In this document: positions 25,949-37,238 of the stretch, piece after piece
Layout of the letters: each line of letters opens with the position of its first letter
Position numbering within the stretch: the stretch's first letter is position 1
DNA from: an uncultured Prevotellaceae bacterium
GTDB taxonomy: Bacteria > Bacteroidota > Bacteroidia > Bacteroidales > Bacteroidaceae
Direction of reading: 5' to 3'
DNA length: 64,000 bases
NCBI GenBank assembly: GCA_946415645.1
Contig: CAMKTJ010000007.1
Coordinates: 26,344-90,343, forward strand
Position numbers and translations under genes: made by a program
Notes under the pieces: generated by a model
The model's input: the letters and a program-made list of their open reading frames with translations, nothing else
The model's database searches: none
Told to the model about the DNA's origin: nothing

Positions 25949-26391
25949 AAGATAACAAACAAGAAGAACTCGAGAAGCAAGAAACCGTCGTAACCGAAGA
26001 GCAGGAACAAAGCAGCAAAAGCAAGATTCTGAACGCTTTGGTTAACGAGGAGGATGACAGCGAGAAAAAAGACCTCGAACACCTGAAAGATGTTCTGCAA
26101 GCACTGAGCATCAACGGATTGTGGTTCAGGAAGCAATTAGGCGTCCTGGCATTGATTCTTTTTGGTATCATCATCTATATCTCCAACCGCTATCAAGCTC
26201 AAAGCGAGATGATTGAAGAAGATAAGCTGCACAAGGATCTACAAGACTGGAAATACAGAAGTATGACCAGAAACAGCGAACTGACATTCCGCTGCCGCCA
26301 AAGCCAACTGGAAGAACAGATGAAAGCAATGGGAGACAGCACCCTATGCTCCAGCAACGAACCTATCTATGAACTCACGAATAACGATTAA
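25936..26391 (+). CDS. ftsL: FtsL-like division protein
   Basis: This 151-residue single-pass protein has an acidic cytoplasmic N-terminus, rich in Glu, Lys and Gln and continuing through a long charged stretch to residue 65. One membrane helix follows at about 70-90 (LGVLALILFGIIIYISN), then a periplasmic coiled coil. This is the FtsL-like form of Bacteroidota (FtsL_2). FtsL partners FtsQ and FtsB and activates FtsWI. The name rests on gene position and topology more than on residue identity. Confidence 0.85.
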   Translation: MAEIKDNKQEELEKQETVVTEEQEQSSKSKILNALVNEEDDSEKKDLEHLKDVLQALSINGLWFRKQLGVLALILFGIIIYISNRYQAQSEMIEEDKLHKDLQDWKYRSMTRNSELTFRCRQSQLEEQMKAMGDSTLCSSNEPIYELTNND

Positions 26392-26399
26392 CTGAACGA

Positions 26400-28532
26400 A
26401 TGAAGTCAAACAACGATAGCTCAATAGGACGTTTCAGAATCATTCTTGCAATGATTGCAATATTTGCCGTATATATCCTTGGTACGGCTCTTCAAACTAT
26501 GCTCCCCCCACAGAGCAACTATTGGGAACAGGTGGACAAACGATTCACTACGGAAAACATAGCCATCCCTGCCAACAGAGGTAACATCCTGTCTGCTGAC
26601 GGGCAGGTGCTTTCCGGTTCTATACCCGTTTATCGTTTGTACATGGACTTCAAAGTTTGCGACCCCGACTCTGTAAGCCAGAAGAAAATAGAACAATGGA
26701 GAGACTCCGCCTTCGCAGCAGATGTGGACAGCATCTCTGTAGGACTGGCAAAAATATTCCAGACACATGACGCCGCCTGGTTCAGGAACCACCTGCTAAA
26801 AGGAAAGCAAAGAGGCAGATTCGCATGGAACATCTGTCCCGGAAAACTTGCCACATACATTCAGTACAAGGAATGTAAGAAACTGCCAATGCTCAAGGAA
26901 CCTACCAACAAAAGCGGATTCCACGCAGAAGAGATCATGCAGCGAAAGAAACCTTACGGCATGTTAGCTTCCAGAACATTAGGCGACTTATACGCAGACT
27001 CAAGTGCTTTGGCAAAATGCGGACTTGAATTGAGTTTCGATAGCATCCTGCGAGGAAAGCCAGGTACATCACATACCACAAAAGTCCTTAACAAGCGCAT
27101 CAGATTTGTGGACATGGCACCAGAAAACGGAAACGACTTGTTAACGACACTTGACATCAACATACAGGATATGGCAGACCGTGCCCTGCGAAACAAACTA
27201 AAAGAGGTAAACGGCGAAATTGGTATGGCTGTAGTAATGGAAGTAAAGACAGGAGACGTAAAAGCCATCGTAAACCTGACAAGAATGTCTGACGGAGAGT
27301 ATTACGAGTGTAAGAATAACGCGGTGAGCGATTTGATGGAACCAGGTTCCACCTTCAAGACAGCAAGTATCATGGTAGCCTTGGACGATGGTAAAATAAA
27401 TAAGAACACGCGCGTGGAGACTGGTAGCGGAATTTATCAAATGCACGGACGATTCATGAAAGACCACAACTGGCGCAAAGGAGGTTACGGGAATCTTTCC
27501 GTTACCGAAGTGCTAATGTACAGTTCAAACATCGGTGTCAGCAGATTGATAGACGAAGCCTACAAAGACGATCCCGACAGATATGTACGCGGGCTCAACA
27601 AGTTAGGCGTAGGATTGCCCTTAAACCTTCCATTTGTAGGAAAAGGCGAGCCACGTGTCCGTCACCCCAAGAAGCAAGGGCGATTCTGGCTGAACTGGAG
27701 TAACACGGCTCTACCCTGGATGAGTATCGGATACGAGACCATGCTGCCTCCTATCGCAACATTGGCTTTCTACAATGGCATTGCCAACGGAGGAAAAATG
27801 GTAAAGCCAAGATTTGTCAAAGCAGAGCTGAAAGATGGGCAGGTAGTTCGCGAATTCCCCACAGAGGTTATAAAGGAAAGTATGTGCAAGGCAAGTACAT
27901 TAGCGGACATTCAGGAGATTCTGGAGAAAGTTGTAAGCGAAGGATTGGGAAAGAAAGCAGGCAACAACGGCAAATACTTCAAGGTAAGCGGAAAGACAGG
28001 AACAGCCCAGATTGCATCAGCCGGCGGTGGTGGATATCATAGCGGCACTACCAGATATATGGTCAGCTTCTGCGGATACTTCCCCAGCGAAGCTCCCAAA
28101 TACAGTTGCATTGTATGTATTGTCAAAACAGGATTACCAGCCTCAGGAGGCGGTCAGTGTGGCCCTGTATTCAGCGAAATCTCACAATATATCATGTCGA
28201 AGGGCAATAGCCATGATGCAAAAGAAGTCAGCGACTCCAACTCTGTGTATATACCCTCTTCCGTACGAGGACAAGAAAAGAAATCAAATTGTATAATGGA
28301 GGAATTGGGCATAAGAAATACACTTGAAGCTCAGACCGACTCCATTCCCGAAAGCAGGGTTCCCGATGTCACTGGAATGGGAGCAAGGGATGCCGTATAT
28401 GAACTTCAGAAACGAGGTTTGAAAGTACGACTCACTGGCAAAGGCCGTGTGAAAAGTCAAAACATAACGGCAGGTAGTATCGCAGAAAGAGGAAAGACTA
28501 TAACTATACATTTGGAACAAATCTCAAAATAA
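26400..28532 (+). CDS. ftsI: Division transpeptidase FtsI (PBP3) with PASTA domain
   Basis: This 710-residue protein has a short cytoplasmic tail, a membrane helix (about 10-30) and a pedestal domain. The transpeptidase has S317 in STFK, SSN at 375-377 and KTGTA starting at K532. A single PASTA domain closes it ([20 protein letters not shown]). It crosslinks septal peptidoglycan together with FtsW. A PASTA at the end of FtsI is usual in Bacteroidota. It starts 8 bp after the ftsL stop and ends 11 bp before murE. Confidence 0.96.
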   Translation: MKSNNDSSIGRFRIILAMIAIFAVYILGTALQTMLPPQSNYWEQVDKRFTTENIAIPANRGNILSADGQVLSGSIPVYRLYMDFKVCDPDSVSQKKIEQWRDSAFAADVDSISVGLAKIFQTHDAAWFRNHLLKGKQRGRFAWNICPGKLATYIQYKECKKLPMLKEPTNKSGFHAEEIMQRKKPYGMLASRTLGDLYADSSALAKCGLELSFDSILRGKPGTSHTTKVLNKRIRFVDMAPENGNDLLTTLDINIQDMADRALRNKLKEVNGEIGMAVVMEVKTGDVKAIVNLTRMSDGEYYECKNNAVSDLMEPGSTFKTASIMVALDDGKINKNTRVETGSGIYQMHGRFMKDHNWRKGGYGNLSVTEVLMYSSNIGVSRLIDEAYKDDPDRYVRGLNKLGVGLPLNLPFVGKGEPRVRHPKKQGRFWLNWSNTALPWMSIGYETMLPPIATLAFYNGIANGGKMVKPRFVKAELKDGQVVREFPTEVIKESMCKASTLADIQEILEKVVSEGLGKKAGNNGKYFKVSGKTGTAQIASAGGGGYHSGTTRYMVSFCGYFPSEAPKYSCIVCIVKTGLPASGGGQCGPVFSEISQYIMSKGNSHDAKEVSDSNSVYIPSSVRGQEKKSNCIMEELGIRNTLEAQTDSIPESRVPDVTGMGARDAVYELQKRGLKVRLTGKGRVKSQNITAGSIAERGKTITIHLEQISK

Positions 28533-28543
28533 AACATACAATT

Positions 28544-30007
28544 ATGAAATTAACTCAATTAATAAATGTATGCCATCCTACAAAGGTTTTAGGAGACACG
28601 GAAATTGAAATAACCGGGATTGAGATAGACTCACGTTTGATAAAAAACGGTAATATCTTCGTTGCTATGCGTGGAACGCAGGTAGACGGACACACATACA
28701 TTGCCAAAGCCATCGAATTAGGGGCAAAAGCCATTGTGTGCGAAGAGATGCCAGCTAACACACAAGATGGGGTGACCTATATACAATACGAAAAGACCGA
28801 AGATGTGGTAGGACCATTGGCAACAACCTTTTTCGGCGACCCAACCAGCAAGATGAAACTGATTGGCGTAACGGGTACCAACGGAAAGACCACAATCGCC
28901 ACTGTATTATATAATATGTTCAGACGCATGGGTTATAAATGCGGCTTATGCAGCACCGTCTGCAACTATATTGACGGAGAAGCTGTCCCCACAGAATGCA
29001 CGACCCCCGACCCCATCACATTAAACCGTCTCTTAGGGCAAATGGCTGATGCCGGTTGCGAATACGCATTCATGGAAGTCAGCAGCCATAGCGTAACTCA
29101 GAAGAGAATTGGAGGTTTGGTATTCGCAGGAGGTATTTTCACCAACCTTACTCGTGATCATCTTGACTACCACAAGACCTTCGAAAATTACCGAGATGCC
29201 AAGAAAGCATTCTTTGATGCACTACCCAAGGGGGCCTTTGCCATCACCAACGCAGACGACAAGAATGGTGCCGTAATGGTTCAGAACACAAAAGCCAAGG
29301 TTAAAACATACTCCACACGTACCGCCGCAGATTTCAAGGCAAAGATTCTAGAGGAGAGTTTTGAGGGCATGAATCTGGAAATTAACGGGAAAGAAGTATG
29401 CGTACAGTTTGTAGGGCGTTTCAACGTAAGCAATCTGTTGGCTATCTACGGAGCTGCCATCATGATGGGCGTAGAACCTCAAGAAGCATTGATACACCTC
29501 AGTGCCATGAAACCCGTGAATGGAAGATTCGAGGCTATACGTTCTCAGAATGGTATTACTGCCATTGTCGACTATGCCCATACCCCCGATGCATTGAAGA
29601 ATGTATTAGACACCATCAATGAGGTACTGAAACATCGTGGACAGTGTTGGACCGTATGTGGAGCCGGTGGCAACAGAGACAAGGGAAAACGTCCTCTGAT
29701 GGCACAGGAAGCCGTCAAAAACAGTGACCGTGTTATCATCACTAGTGACAATCCCAGATTCGAGGACCCTCAGGAGATCATCAATGACATGCTGGCCGGA
29801 CTGACAGACAAACAACGTCAGAAAGTTCTTAGTATAGTAGACCGCCGTGAAGCCATCCGTACAGCCTGCATGATGGCACAGCCGGGAGATGTTATATTGG
29901 TGGCAGGTAAAGGGCACGAGGACTATCAGATTGTTCAGGGTGTAAAGCACCACTTTGACGATCACGAGATTATACAAGAAGCCTTTGGACTAATTCATAA
30001 TTCATAA
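28544..30007 (+). CDS. murE: UDP-MurNAc-L-Ala-D-Glu:meso-DAP ligase
   Basis: This 487-residue Mur ligase adds the third stem-peptide residue. The ATP loop GTNGKTT is at 111-117. The central domain has [14 protein letters not shown] and [10 protein letters not shown]. The C-terminal domain has the DNPR motif (D402-R405), which marks meso-diaminopimelate as the substrate rather than lysine. It lies between ftsI and mraY, and the spacer after it holds AATTATGAATT words. Confidence 0.97.
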   Translation: MKLTQLINVCHPTKVLGDTEIEITGIEIDSRLIKNGNIFVAMRGTQVDGHTYIAKAIELGAKAIVCEEMPANTQDGVTYIQYEKTEDVVGPLATTFFGDPTSKMKLIGVTGTNGKTTIATVLYNMFRRMGYKCGLCSTVCNYIDGEAVPTECTTPDPITLNRLLGQMADAGCEYAFMEVSSHSVTQKRIGGLVFAGGIFTNLTRDHLDYHKTFENYRDAKKAFFDALPKGAFAITNADDKNGAVMVQNTKAKVKTYSTRTAADFKAKILEESFEGMNLEINGKEVCVQFVGRFNVSNLLAIYGAAIMMGVEPQEALIHLSAMKPVNGRFEAIRSQNGITAIVDYAHTPDALKNVLDTINEVLKHRGQCWTVCGAGGNRDKGKRPLMAQEAVKNSDRVIITSDNPRFEDPQEIINDMLAGLTDKQRQKVLSIVDRREAIRTACMMAQPGDVILVAGKGHEDYQIVQGVKHHFDDHEIIQEAFGLIHNS

Positions 30008-30074
30008 TGCACAATTGAAATAAAAAATATTATGGGTTATAATTATGAATTAACAATTATGAATTAAAGAAAAT
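30008..30074. repeat. Low-complexity leader word (AATTATGAATTA type) before mraY
   Basis: The spacer holds AATTCATAATTCATAAT and, facing it, two copies of AATTATGAATTA separated by ACA. It could fold as a weak AU-rich hairpin. A related word (ATAATTATGAATTGTGAATTA) lies before sufS near 59560-59580. Confidence 0.65.
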
Positions 30075-31340
30075 ATGTTATACTATCTGTTCAGATATCT
30101 AGGAGAATTTGGAGTGCCAGGCGCACACGTGTGGTCATATATCTCATTCCGCGCAATCCTAACACTGGTGCTCTCATTGGTCATCTCTGTATGGTTTGGC
30201 GAATATTTCATCAAATGGATGAAGAAACATGGCATCAATGAGGCCCAGCGCAGCGCAAGCATAGACCCCTACGGAGTAGACAAGAAGGGAGTTCCAACCA
30301 TGGGAGGTCTTATCATCATTATTGCTACAGTGATACCTTGCCTTTTATTAGGCAGACTACGTAACATATACATGCTGCTTATGATCTTGACAACCTTATG
30401 GTTAGGAGCTATCGGATTTGCCGATGATTACATCAAGATGAAAGTCTCAAAAGACGGCTTACGTCCAATACACAAACTGATAGGACAAGCCCTATTGGGC
30501 CTAATCATCGGATTAACCCTATGGCAAAGCCCAGATGCTGTAGTGCGCGAGAATGTTACGGCAGAAGCTCGGAACAACACAGAAGAGGTGACGTATAAGA
30601 GCATAGCCGAAAAGAGCACTATCACAACCATCCCCTTTGTCAAAAACAACAACCTGCGTTATAGCGACATGTTTTACTTCCTAGGCAAATACCGTACTGC
30701 AGCGGGGTGGATATTCTTTGTCTTCATGACTACTTTTGTGGTGATGGCCGTAAGCAATGGCTGCAACCTGAACGATGGTATGGATGGCATGTGTGCAGGA
30801 AACTCGGCAATCATAGGAGTAGCATTGGCAATTCTGGCATATGTAAGCAGCCATATTGTTATGGCGGGATACCTAAACATCATGTTTATACCCGGCAGCG
30901 AGGAGATGGTTGTATTCTTATTGGCATTTGTGGGAGCATTAATTGGTTTTCTGTGGTACAATGCATATCCTGCCCAGATATTCATGGGTGACACGGGAAG
31001 TCTGGCTATTGGCGGCATCATTGCCGTTACTGCCATTATTATCCACAAGGAATTACTCATCCCAATTCTATGCTTCATCTTCTTCATGGAAAGTGTCAGC
31101 GTACTGCTTCAGACTGAATATGCGAGGATGGGAAACAAGAGAGGGAAAAAATGGCGCGTTTTCAAAAGAGCGCCTATACACGACACCTTCAGAGTTGCAC
31201 CTGGTCAGTTGCCAGCCGACTTCAAAGTGCTCATTAACTGGCCCAAAGGATGTTGGTTGGAGTCGAAGATAACCGTACGATTCTGGATTATAACCATCAT
31301 ACTTGCAGCACTTACTATAGTAACTCTGAAGATTAGATGA
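30075..31340 (+). CDS. mraY: Phospho-MurNAc-pentapeptide transferase
   Basis: This 421-residue, ten-helix membrane enzyme makes lipid I. The catalytic and Mg-binding motifs are visible: FADDYIKM, NLNDGMDGMCAGNS and, near the end, a His-rich loop FKRAPIHD. It is longer than the E. coli enzyme (360 residues) because of an extracytoplasmic insert at about 150-200 (VRENVTAEARNNTEEVTYKS), which is usual in Bacteroidota. murD follows after 53 bp of A/G-rich spacer. Confidence 0.97.
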   Translation: MLYYLFRYLGEFGVPGAHVWSYISFRAILTLVLSLVISVWFGEYFIKWMKKHGINEAQRSASIDPYGVDKKGVPTMGGLIIIIATVIPCLLLGRLRNIYMLLMILTTLWLGAIGFADDYIKMKVSKDGLRPIHKLIGQALLGLIIGLTLWQSPDAVVRENVTAEARNNTEEVTYKSIAEKSTITTIPFVKNNNLRYSDMFYFLGKYRTAAGWIFFVFMTTFVVMAVSNGCNLNDGMDGMCAGNSAIIGVALAILAYVSSHIVMAGYLNIMFIPGSEEMVVFLLAFVGALIGFLWYNAYPAQIFMGDTGSLAIGGIIAVTAIIIHKELLIPILCFIFFMESVSVLLQTEYARMGNKRGKKWRVFKRAPIHDTFRVAPGQLPADFKVLINWPKGCWLESKITVRFWIITIILAALTIVTLKIR

Positions 31341-31393
31341 CAGAGAAAAGAGAGAGAAATTAAAAGAGAAAAGATAAAAGTTATCAGGGGAAG

Positions 31394-32731
31394 ATGAAAG
31401 ATAGAATAGTTGTTTTAGGCGCAGCAGAAAGCGGAGTCGGTGCAGCAGTACTGGCTCTAAAGAAAGGCTTTGAAGTCTTTGTCAGCGATATGGGGACCAT
31501 CAAACCGGAATACAAAAGTATTCTGGAAGAATACGGAATTGAATGGGAAGAAGGACATCATACAGAAGAGAAAATTCTGAATGCCAAGGAGATAATAAAG
31601 AGTCCCGGTATACCAGAAAACGCCCCCATGATTCTTAAGGCCAAAGCAGCAGGCATCCCTATTATCAACGAAATTGAGTTTGCAGGACGCTATACAAAAG
31701 CTAAGATGATCTGTATTACAGGCTCAAACGGAAAGACCACTACCACCAGCCTCATCTACCACATCTTCAAGGATGCAGGCTATAACGTAGGACTGGCAGG
31801 AAACATTGGAAGAAGTTTGGCACTACAGATTGCAGAAGGAAAAGACTACGATTACTATATCATAGAGCTCAGTAGTTTCCAACTTGACAATATGTACAAG
31901 TTCCGCGCTAATATTGCCGTTCTATTGAACATTACACCCGACCATCTGGACAGATACAACAATAGCATGCAGGAATATACGGATGCCAAGATGCGTATTC
32001 TGCAGAACCAGACAGAAGATGACGCCTTTGTGTATTGGGCAGATGACCCAATTATTGCTAAGGAACTGAAAAAATACGGCATTAAATCCCAGCTGTGCCC
32101 CTTCAGTATCCTAAAGAAGAACGGCATGATAGGATATATCAGTGATGGAGAATATGTCATTGAGCGCCCCACCCCATTCAATATGGAGCAGGAGAGCCTG
32201 AGTCTGAGAGGAAAACATAACATGTACAACAGCTTGGCCGCAGGTATTGCTGCACATCTGAGCGGAATCAAAGACGAAACACTGAAGAAAAGTCTGGGCG
32301 ACTTTGAAGGTGTGGAGCACAGATTAGAAAAAGTTGCGCGTGTTGGAGGCGTTCAATATATAAACGATTCCAAAGCTACAAATGTGGATGCATGCTGGTA
32401 CGCATTGGAAAGCATGACAACACCTACCATTCTAATCATTGGAGGAAAAGATAAGGGGAACGACTACAATGCCATAAAGGATTTGGTAAAATCCAAATGT
32501 GCCGGCCTTGTGTTCCTGGGAGCTGACAACACAAAGCTGCATAATTTCTTTGATGGAATGGGAATCCCCATTGCAGACACACATAGCATGAAAGAATGTG
32601 TGGCAGAATGTGTAAAGATGGCCAAGCCAGGATATACTGTATTGCTGAGTCCCTGCTGTGCCAGCTTCGACCTCTTCAAAAATATGGAAGACCGAGGCGA
32701 GCAATTCAAGGAATTAGTACGGGCACTATAA
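31394..32731 (+). CDS. murD: UDP-MurNAc-L-Ala:D-Glu ligase
   Basis: This 445-residue ligase adds D-Glu to UDP-MurNAc-L-Ala. It has GAAESGVGAA at the N-terminal nucleotide-like fold, the ATP loop GSNGKTTTT at about 110-118, INDSKATNVDA and the closing LLSPCCASFDLFKNMEDRG. It is in the standard dcw position between mraY and ftsW. Confidence 0.97.
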   Translation: MKDRIVVLGAAESGVGAAVLALKKGFEVFVSDMGTIKPEYKSILEEYGIEWEEGHHTEEKILNAKEIIKSPGIPENAPMILKAKAAGIPIINEIEFAGRYTKAKMICITGSNGKTTTTSLIYHIFKDAGYNVGLAGNIGRSLALQIAEGKDYDYYIIELSSFQLDNMYKFRANIAVLLNITPDHLDRYNNSMQEYTDAKMRILQNQTEDDAFVYWADDPIIAKELKKYGIKSQLCPFSILKKNGMIGYISDGEYVIERPTPFNMEQESLSLRGKHNMYNSLAAGIAAHLSGIKDETLKKSLGDFEGVEHRLEKVARVGGVQYINDSKATNVDACWYALESMTTPTILIIGGKDKGNDYNAIKDLVKSKCAGLVFLGADNTKLHNFFDGMGIPIADTHSMKECVAECVKMAKPGYTVLLSPCCASFDLFKNMEDRGEQFKELVRAL

Positions 32732-32790
32732 TGTTACAACAGAAACAACAATTTATCAGATAGATAATATAAAACAAGAAAAGAGACCAC

Positions 32791-33984
32791 ATGACACTGG
32801 GTAATCTTAAAGAAAAAAGTTGGCTGCAAGGCGATATGGTAATATGGATGGTATTCCTATTCCTTTGCATGATATCCGTGATAGAAGTTTATAGTGCAAC
32901 AAGTACTATGACCTATTCAAGCGGGCACTATTGGGATCCGGTATTGCGGCATAGTGCATTCCTTGCCATAGGTATCGTCTTTGCATGGATAATAACCCAG
33001 ATTTCATGCAATTGGTTCAAGCTTGGCTCACTTGTGATATTGGCAATATCCATCCTTTTGCTAATCATAGTGCTGTTTACAGCAAAGATCAATGGCGGTG
33101 CCAGATGGCTTGATATAGGCAAGATATCATTCCAGCCATCCGAGCTGGCAAAGATGGGATTGATAGGCTTTTCCGCATTTGTACTCTCAACATCAAGGGA
33201 CGAAAAGGGAGCCTCTAAGATTGGTACAAAATGGGTACTCGGCGTAACAGGATTTGTATTGCTTCTTATTGCAACCGAAAATCTTTCTACAGCAGGCATT
33301 ATAGGCATAACTATCTTGGGCATTCTCTTTTATGCTCAGGCACCCAAGAAATATCTGGCCATTATCGTAGGCCTACTAATAGCAGGTGCCATAGTAGGAG
33401 CAACAACGGTTTATTCCTTGTCTAAATCCGATGAGATGATGGAGAAGATGGCACAAGGGCCACTTCATAGAATCCCCACTTGGGTTCATCGTCTTACTAC
33501 GGATAACGAGATTCCGGAAGATCCGAAGGATTATCCTTTAACAGAGAATGTTCAGGTTACCCATGCCAATATTGCCATTGGTACATGCGGAATCATCGGA
33601 AAGGGCCCCGGAAACTCTGTACAGCGCGACTACCTCCCGCAGGCCTATTCCGACTTCATCTACGCCATCATCATAGAAGAAACGGGAGTCTTTGGTCTAT
33701 TTGGCGTGATGTTCCTGTATCTGTTATTAATGTGGCAGGCAATGAAAATTGCAAGTAGGTGTAAATCCAGGTTCCCGTCATATCTGGTAATGGGACTTGC
33801 CCTAATGATAGTGATACAGGCAATGGTAAATATGGCGGTAGCTACAGGTGCATTCCCTGTAACAGGACAGCCACTTCCTCTGATAAGTCGAGGTGGAACC
33901 AGCACATTCGTAAACTGTGCATACTTTGGTATGATTCTTAGCGTAAGCAGAACAGCAAAAAAGAAAGAAGAGCGTTCTATATAA
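32791..33984 (+). CDS. ftsW: SEDS glycosyltransferase FtsW
   Basis: This 397-residue polytopic protein has about ten helices and the SEDS signatures GGARWLDIGKISFQPSELAK (the key loop with W and the QPSE) and GQPLPLISRGGTS at the end. It polymerises septal glycan from lipid II with FtsI. The start at 32791 lies 59 bp after murD. Confidence 0.96.
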   Translation: MTLGNLKEKSWLQGDMVIWMVFLFLCMISVIEVYSATSTMTYSSGHYWDPVLRHSAFLAIGIVFAWIITQISCNWFKLGSLVILAISILLLIIVLFTAKINGGARWLDIGKISFQPSELAKMGLIGFSAFVLSTSRDEKGASKIGTKWVLGVTGFVLLLIATENLSTAGIIGITILGILFYAQAPKKYLAIIVGLLIAGAIVGATTVYSLSKSDEMMEKMAQGPLHRIPTWVHRLTTDNEIPEDPKDYPLTENVQVTHANIAIGTCGIIGKGPGNSVQRDYLPQAYSDFIYAIIIEETGVFGLFGVMFLYLLLMWQAMKIASRCKSRFPSYLVMGLALMIVIQAMVNMAVATGAFPVTGQPLPLISRGGTSTFVNCAYFGMILSVSRTAKKKEERSI

Positions 33985-33997
33985 TATAATAAGGTAT

Positions 33998-35107
33998 ATG
34001 GATAATTTGAAAGTCATCATAAGCGGAGGAGGAACAGGAGGACATATATTTCCTGCAGTAAGCATTGCTAATGCATTGAAAGAACTTTGTCCCAACGCAG
34101 AGATACTCTTTGTTGGAGCAGAAGGAAGAATGGAAATGCAGAAGGTTCCTGCTGCCGGTTACAAGATAGTAGGATTGCCCGTCAGAGGTTTACTACGACC
34201 TCTGTGGAAGCCTGCCAACATTGGCGTCCTGTTGGATTTCCTACGTAGCAAAAAGGCTATCAAGAAGACCATACGCCAATTTAAGCCTCAGGTTGCAGTT
34301 GGTGTTGGCGGCTATGCCAGTTCAGCCACCTTGAATGCGGCATACGAGCTAGGCATCCCCTGCTTGATTCAAGAGCAGAATAGTTTTGCAGGCCTGACCA
34401 ACAAGACACTGGCCAAGAAAGCAAGCAAAATATGCGTTGCATACGAGGGTATGGAGCGTTTCTTCCCCAAAGAGAAGATATTACTTACAGGTAATCCTGT
34501 CAGACAGAATCTGGTTAACAACAACATAACAAAGGAAGAGGCAGCAAGTGCCTTCAGTCTAAAACCCGATGTTCCGACCATACTACTTGTTGGAGGAAGC
34601 CTGGGTGCCAGAACCCTGAACGAGAGTGTTCTGCAGAACCTGGACAAAATAGCACAGGCACCCATTCAGTTCATTTGGCAAACCGGAGGGTACTACAAGG
34701 AAGCCATAGCCAACGAGCTCAAAGGAAAGGACGTTCCAAGCAATCTGTATATAACAGACTTCATTGCTCACATGGATATGGCATATAAACTGGCAGACCT
34801 AGTAATAAGCAGAGCTGGAGCCAGCAGCATCAGCGAGCTTTGTCTGTTAGGAAAGCCTAGTATCCTAGTGCCAAGTCCGAATGTTGCAGAAGACCATCAG
34901 ACTCACAACGCCATGGCTCTTGTTAATAAGCAGGCTGCCCTGTATGTCAAAGATGCCGATGCGGTAAAAGAGCTTATACCATTGGCTCTGAAAACAGTTG
35001 TTGATACAAACCAACTGAACACATTGGGGGAGAATGCCTATAGGATGGCATACAAAGATTCTGCACGTGTTATTGCAGAAGAGGTTTTGAAATTAATAAA
35101 GAAATAA
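33998..35107 (+). CDS. murG: UDP-GlcNAc:lipid I transferase MurG
   Basis: This 369-residue GT28 enzyme converts lipid I to lipid II. The N-terminal GGGTGGH (10-16) binds the lipid-phosphate side; GGSLGART and VISRAGASSISELCLLGKPSILVP (shortened: RAGASSISEL) hold the UDP-GlcNAc site. It is 13 bp after ftsW and 5 bp before murC. Confidence 0.97.
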   Translation: MDNLKVIISGGGTGGHIFPAVSIANALKELCPNAEILFVGAEGRMEMQKVPAAGYKIVGLPVRGLLRPLWKPANIGVLLDFLRSKKAIKKTIRQFKPQVAVGVGGYASSATLNAAYELGIPCLIQEQNSFAGLTNKTLAKKASKICVAYEGMERFFPKEKILLTGNPVRQNLVNNNITKEEAASAFSLKPDVPTILLVGGSLGARTLNESVLQNLDKIAQAPIQFIWQTGGYYKEAIANELKGKDVPSNLYITDFIAHMDMAYKLADLVISRAGASSISELCLLGKPSILVPSPNVAEDHQTHNAMALVNKQAALYVKDADAVKELIPLALKTVVDTNQLNTLGENAYRMAYKDSARVIAEEVLKLIKK

Positions 35108-35112
35108 AGGAT

Positions 35113-36492
35113 ATGAACTTGAACGACATAAAAGCAGTTTACTTCGTAGGCATTGGCGGTATAGGAATGAGTGCCATTGCCAGATATTTCCTTCACAAAG
35201 GTTTGACCGTTGGCGGCTATGACAAAACACCAAGTGACCTGACGAAGAAACTTCAGGACGAAGGCGCCTGCATCCATTATACAGAAGATGTAGAACAAAT
35301 ACCTGACGCATGCAAGAAGGGTGATTCCACACTGGTTATCTACACCCCTGCCATACCTGCCGAACATAAAGAGTTGGTATATTTCCGTGAGAATGGATTT
35401 GAAATTCAAAAGCGTGCCCAAGTGCTGGGAACACTTACCCGTTCACTGAAAGGGCTCTGCGTAGCAGGAACACACGGTAAGACTACAACCAGCAGCATGG
35501 CTGCTCATCTGTTGCACCAGAGTCATGTTGACTGCAACGCTTTCCTTGGTGGTATCACCAAAAACTATGGCACAAACTACATCATCAGCAAGGAGAGCCC
35601 ATACGTCGTGATTGAAGCTGATGAATTCGACCGTAGCTTCCACTGGCTGACACCCTTTGCCAGCGTTATCACAGCAACAGATGCTGATCATCTTGATATC
35701 TATAGAACTGAAGAGGCATATCTGGAGAGTTTCAGCAAATACAGTAGTCTGATTCAACCCGGTGGCTATCTGATATTGCACACAGGACTCAAAATGAAGC
35801 CTAATACGCAGAAAGGCGTAACTACATATACTTATAGCAGAGAGGAAGGAGACTTCCATGCCGAAAATGTGAAAATAGGCAACGGGGAAATCTGCTTTGA
35901 TCTGATATCACCACTCGGCAACATCAAGGGTATAAAACTAGGTGTTCCCGTAAGTGTAAACATAGAGAACGGCATTGCAGCTATGGCTTTGGCACAGATT
36001 GGCGGTGCCACTGAAGAGGAGATTCGTAAAGGTATGGAGTCTTTCCGTGGTGTTGACCGCAGGTTCGACTTCCGCATAAAGACCGACAAGATGGTTTATC
36101 TGAGTGACTATGCACACCATCCTGCCGAGATACGTCAAAGTCTGCTTAGCATTAAGCAACTTTACGAGGGGAAAAAGATAAAAGCCATCTTCCAACCGCA
36201 TCTGTACACAAGAACAAGAGACTTCTATCAAGATTTCGCCGATGCACTCTCACTCTTGGACGATGTAGCCATCGTGGATATATACCCTGCCCGGGAAGCA
36301 CCCATCCCAGGCGTTACCAGTGCACTCATCTATGACAATCTGCGCCCTGGTATAAAGAAACAAATGTGCAAGAAAGATGAGATATGCGATGTGGTCCGTC
36401 AAGGAGGATTTGATGTGCTCATCACATTAGGAGCCGGAGACATTGAGAATTATGCCGACCAAATAACAGAAATACTCAAACCTATATCATGA
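35113..36492 (+). CDS. murC: UDP-MurNAc:L-Ala ligase
   Basis: This 459-residue enzyme starts the stem peptide with L-Ala. It has GIGGIGMSAIA at 12-22, the ATP loop AGTHGKTTTSS at about 118-128, EADEFDRSFHWL and YAHHPAEI. The end overlaps ftsQ by 4 bp (ATGA). Confidence 0.97.
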   Translation: MNLNDIKAVYFVGIGGIGMSAIARYFLHKGLTVGGYDKTPSDLTKKLQDEGACIHYTEDVEQIPDACKKGDSTLVIYTPAIPAEHKELVYFRENGFEIQKRAQVLGTLTRSLKGLCVAGTHGKTTTSSMAAHLLHQSHVDCNAFLGGITKNYGTNYIISKESPYVVIEADEFDRSFHWLTPFASVITATDADHLDIYRTEEAYLESFSKYSSLIQPGGYLILHTGLKMKPNTQKGVTTYTYSREEGDFHAENVKIGNGEICFDLISPLGNIKGIKLGVPVSVNIENGIAAMALAQIGGATEEEIRKGMESFRGVDRRFDFRIKTDKMVYLSDYAHHPAEIRQSLLSIKQLYEGKKIKAIFQPHLYTRTRDFYQDFADALSLLDDVAIVDIYPAREAPIPGVTSALIYDNLRPGIKKQMCKKDEICDVVRQGGFDVLITLGAGDIENYADQITEILKPIS

Positions 36493-37235
36493 AAGTCGCC
36501 ATAAAAATAACACTACTTCTACTGGTTGTAGGCTATCTGATATTCGCCATTGTAGAATTCTCCCAGCGCACTGAGGAGCGTGTCTGCGAGGCCGTTGATA
36601 TCGAGATAACAGACAGCCTGGAGGGCGGATTCGTAACAGAGGATTACATTCATGGCATCCTGACAAAGAACAAAGTCTTTGCCGAGGGGAAGAAGCTAAG
36701 TGGCATTGACATACAAGGGCTGGAGGAAACACTTAAGAATGACCCTTATATTGACAGCGCCAGATGCTACTGTTCTGCGGCAAGCCATCTGTGTATATAC
36801 ATAATCCCGCAACGGCCCGTTCTTCATGTCATACAGAACAACGGGGACAATTACTACCTTGATGGTAGCGGTGCCACCATGCCAGTAGAGAACATGAACA
36901 TAGACCTTTGCCTAGCAACGGGTAATATCACAAAGGACTATGCAAAGAAGAACCTAATGGAACTGGCCAAATTCATCTACAAGGATGAGTTCTGGGATAA
37001 ACAGATAGAGCAAATCCATGTAACAGACAAACACGAGATAGAGTTATACCCCAGAGTTGGCGAACACGTGATTATTCTGGGAACACCAGACAATTTCAGA
37101 GAAAAACTAGAGAAACTGATGATTTTTTACAAGAACGGCCTCAGCAAAACAGGATGGAACAAATACTCCATTATTAATCTGTCATATGACGGGCAGATAG
37201 TATGTACCAAGAAAGATAACACAAAAAAATTATAG
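36489..37235 (+). CDS. ftsQ: Division protein FtsQ-like
   Basis: This 248-residue single-pass protein has a membrane helix at 5-22 (ITLLLLVVGYLIFAIV) and a periplasmic part with a POTRA-like start (GGFVTEDYIHGIL, DPYIDSARCY) and a beta domain. Overall identity to E. coli FtsQ is low, which is normal in the phylum. The name rests on position between murC and ftsA, topology and the POTRA pattern. Confidence 0.9.
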   Translation: MKVAIKITLLLLVVGYLIFAIVEFSQRTEERVCEAVDIEITDSLEGGFVTEDYIHGILTKNKVFAEGKKLSGIDIQGLEETLKNDPYIDSARCYCSAASHLCIYIIPQRPVLHVIQNNGDNYYLDGSGATMPVENMNIDLCLATGNITKDYAKKNLMELAKFIYKDEFWDKQIEQIHVTDKHEIELYPRVGEHVIILGTPDNFREKLEKLMIFYKNGLSKTGWNKYSIINLSYDGQIVCTKKDNTKKL

Positions 37236-37238
37236 ACT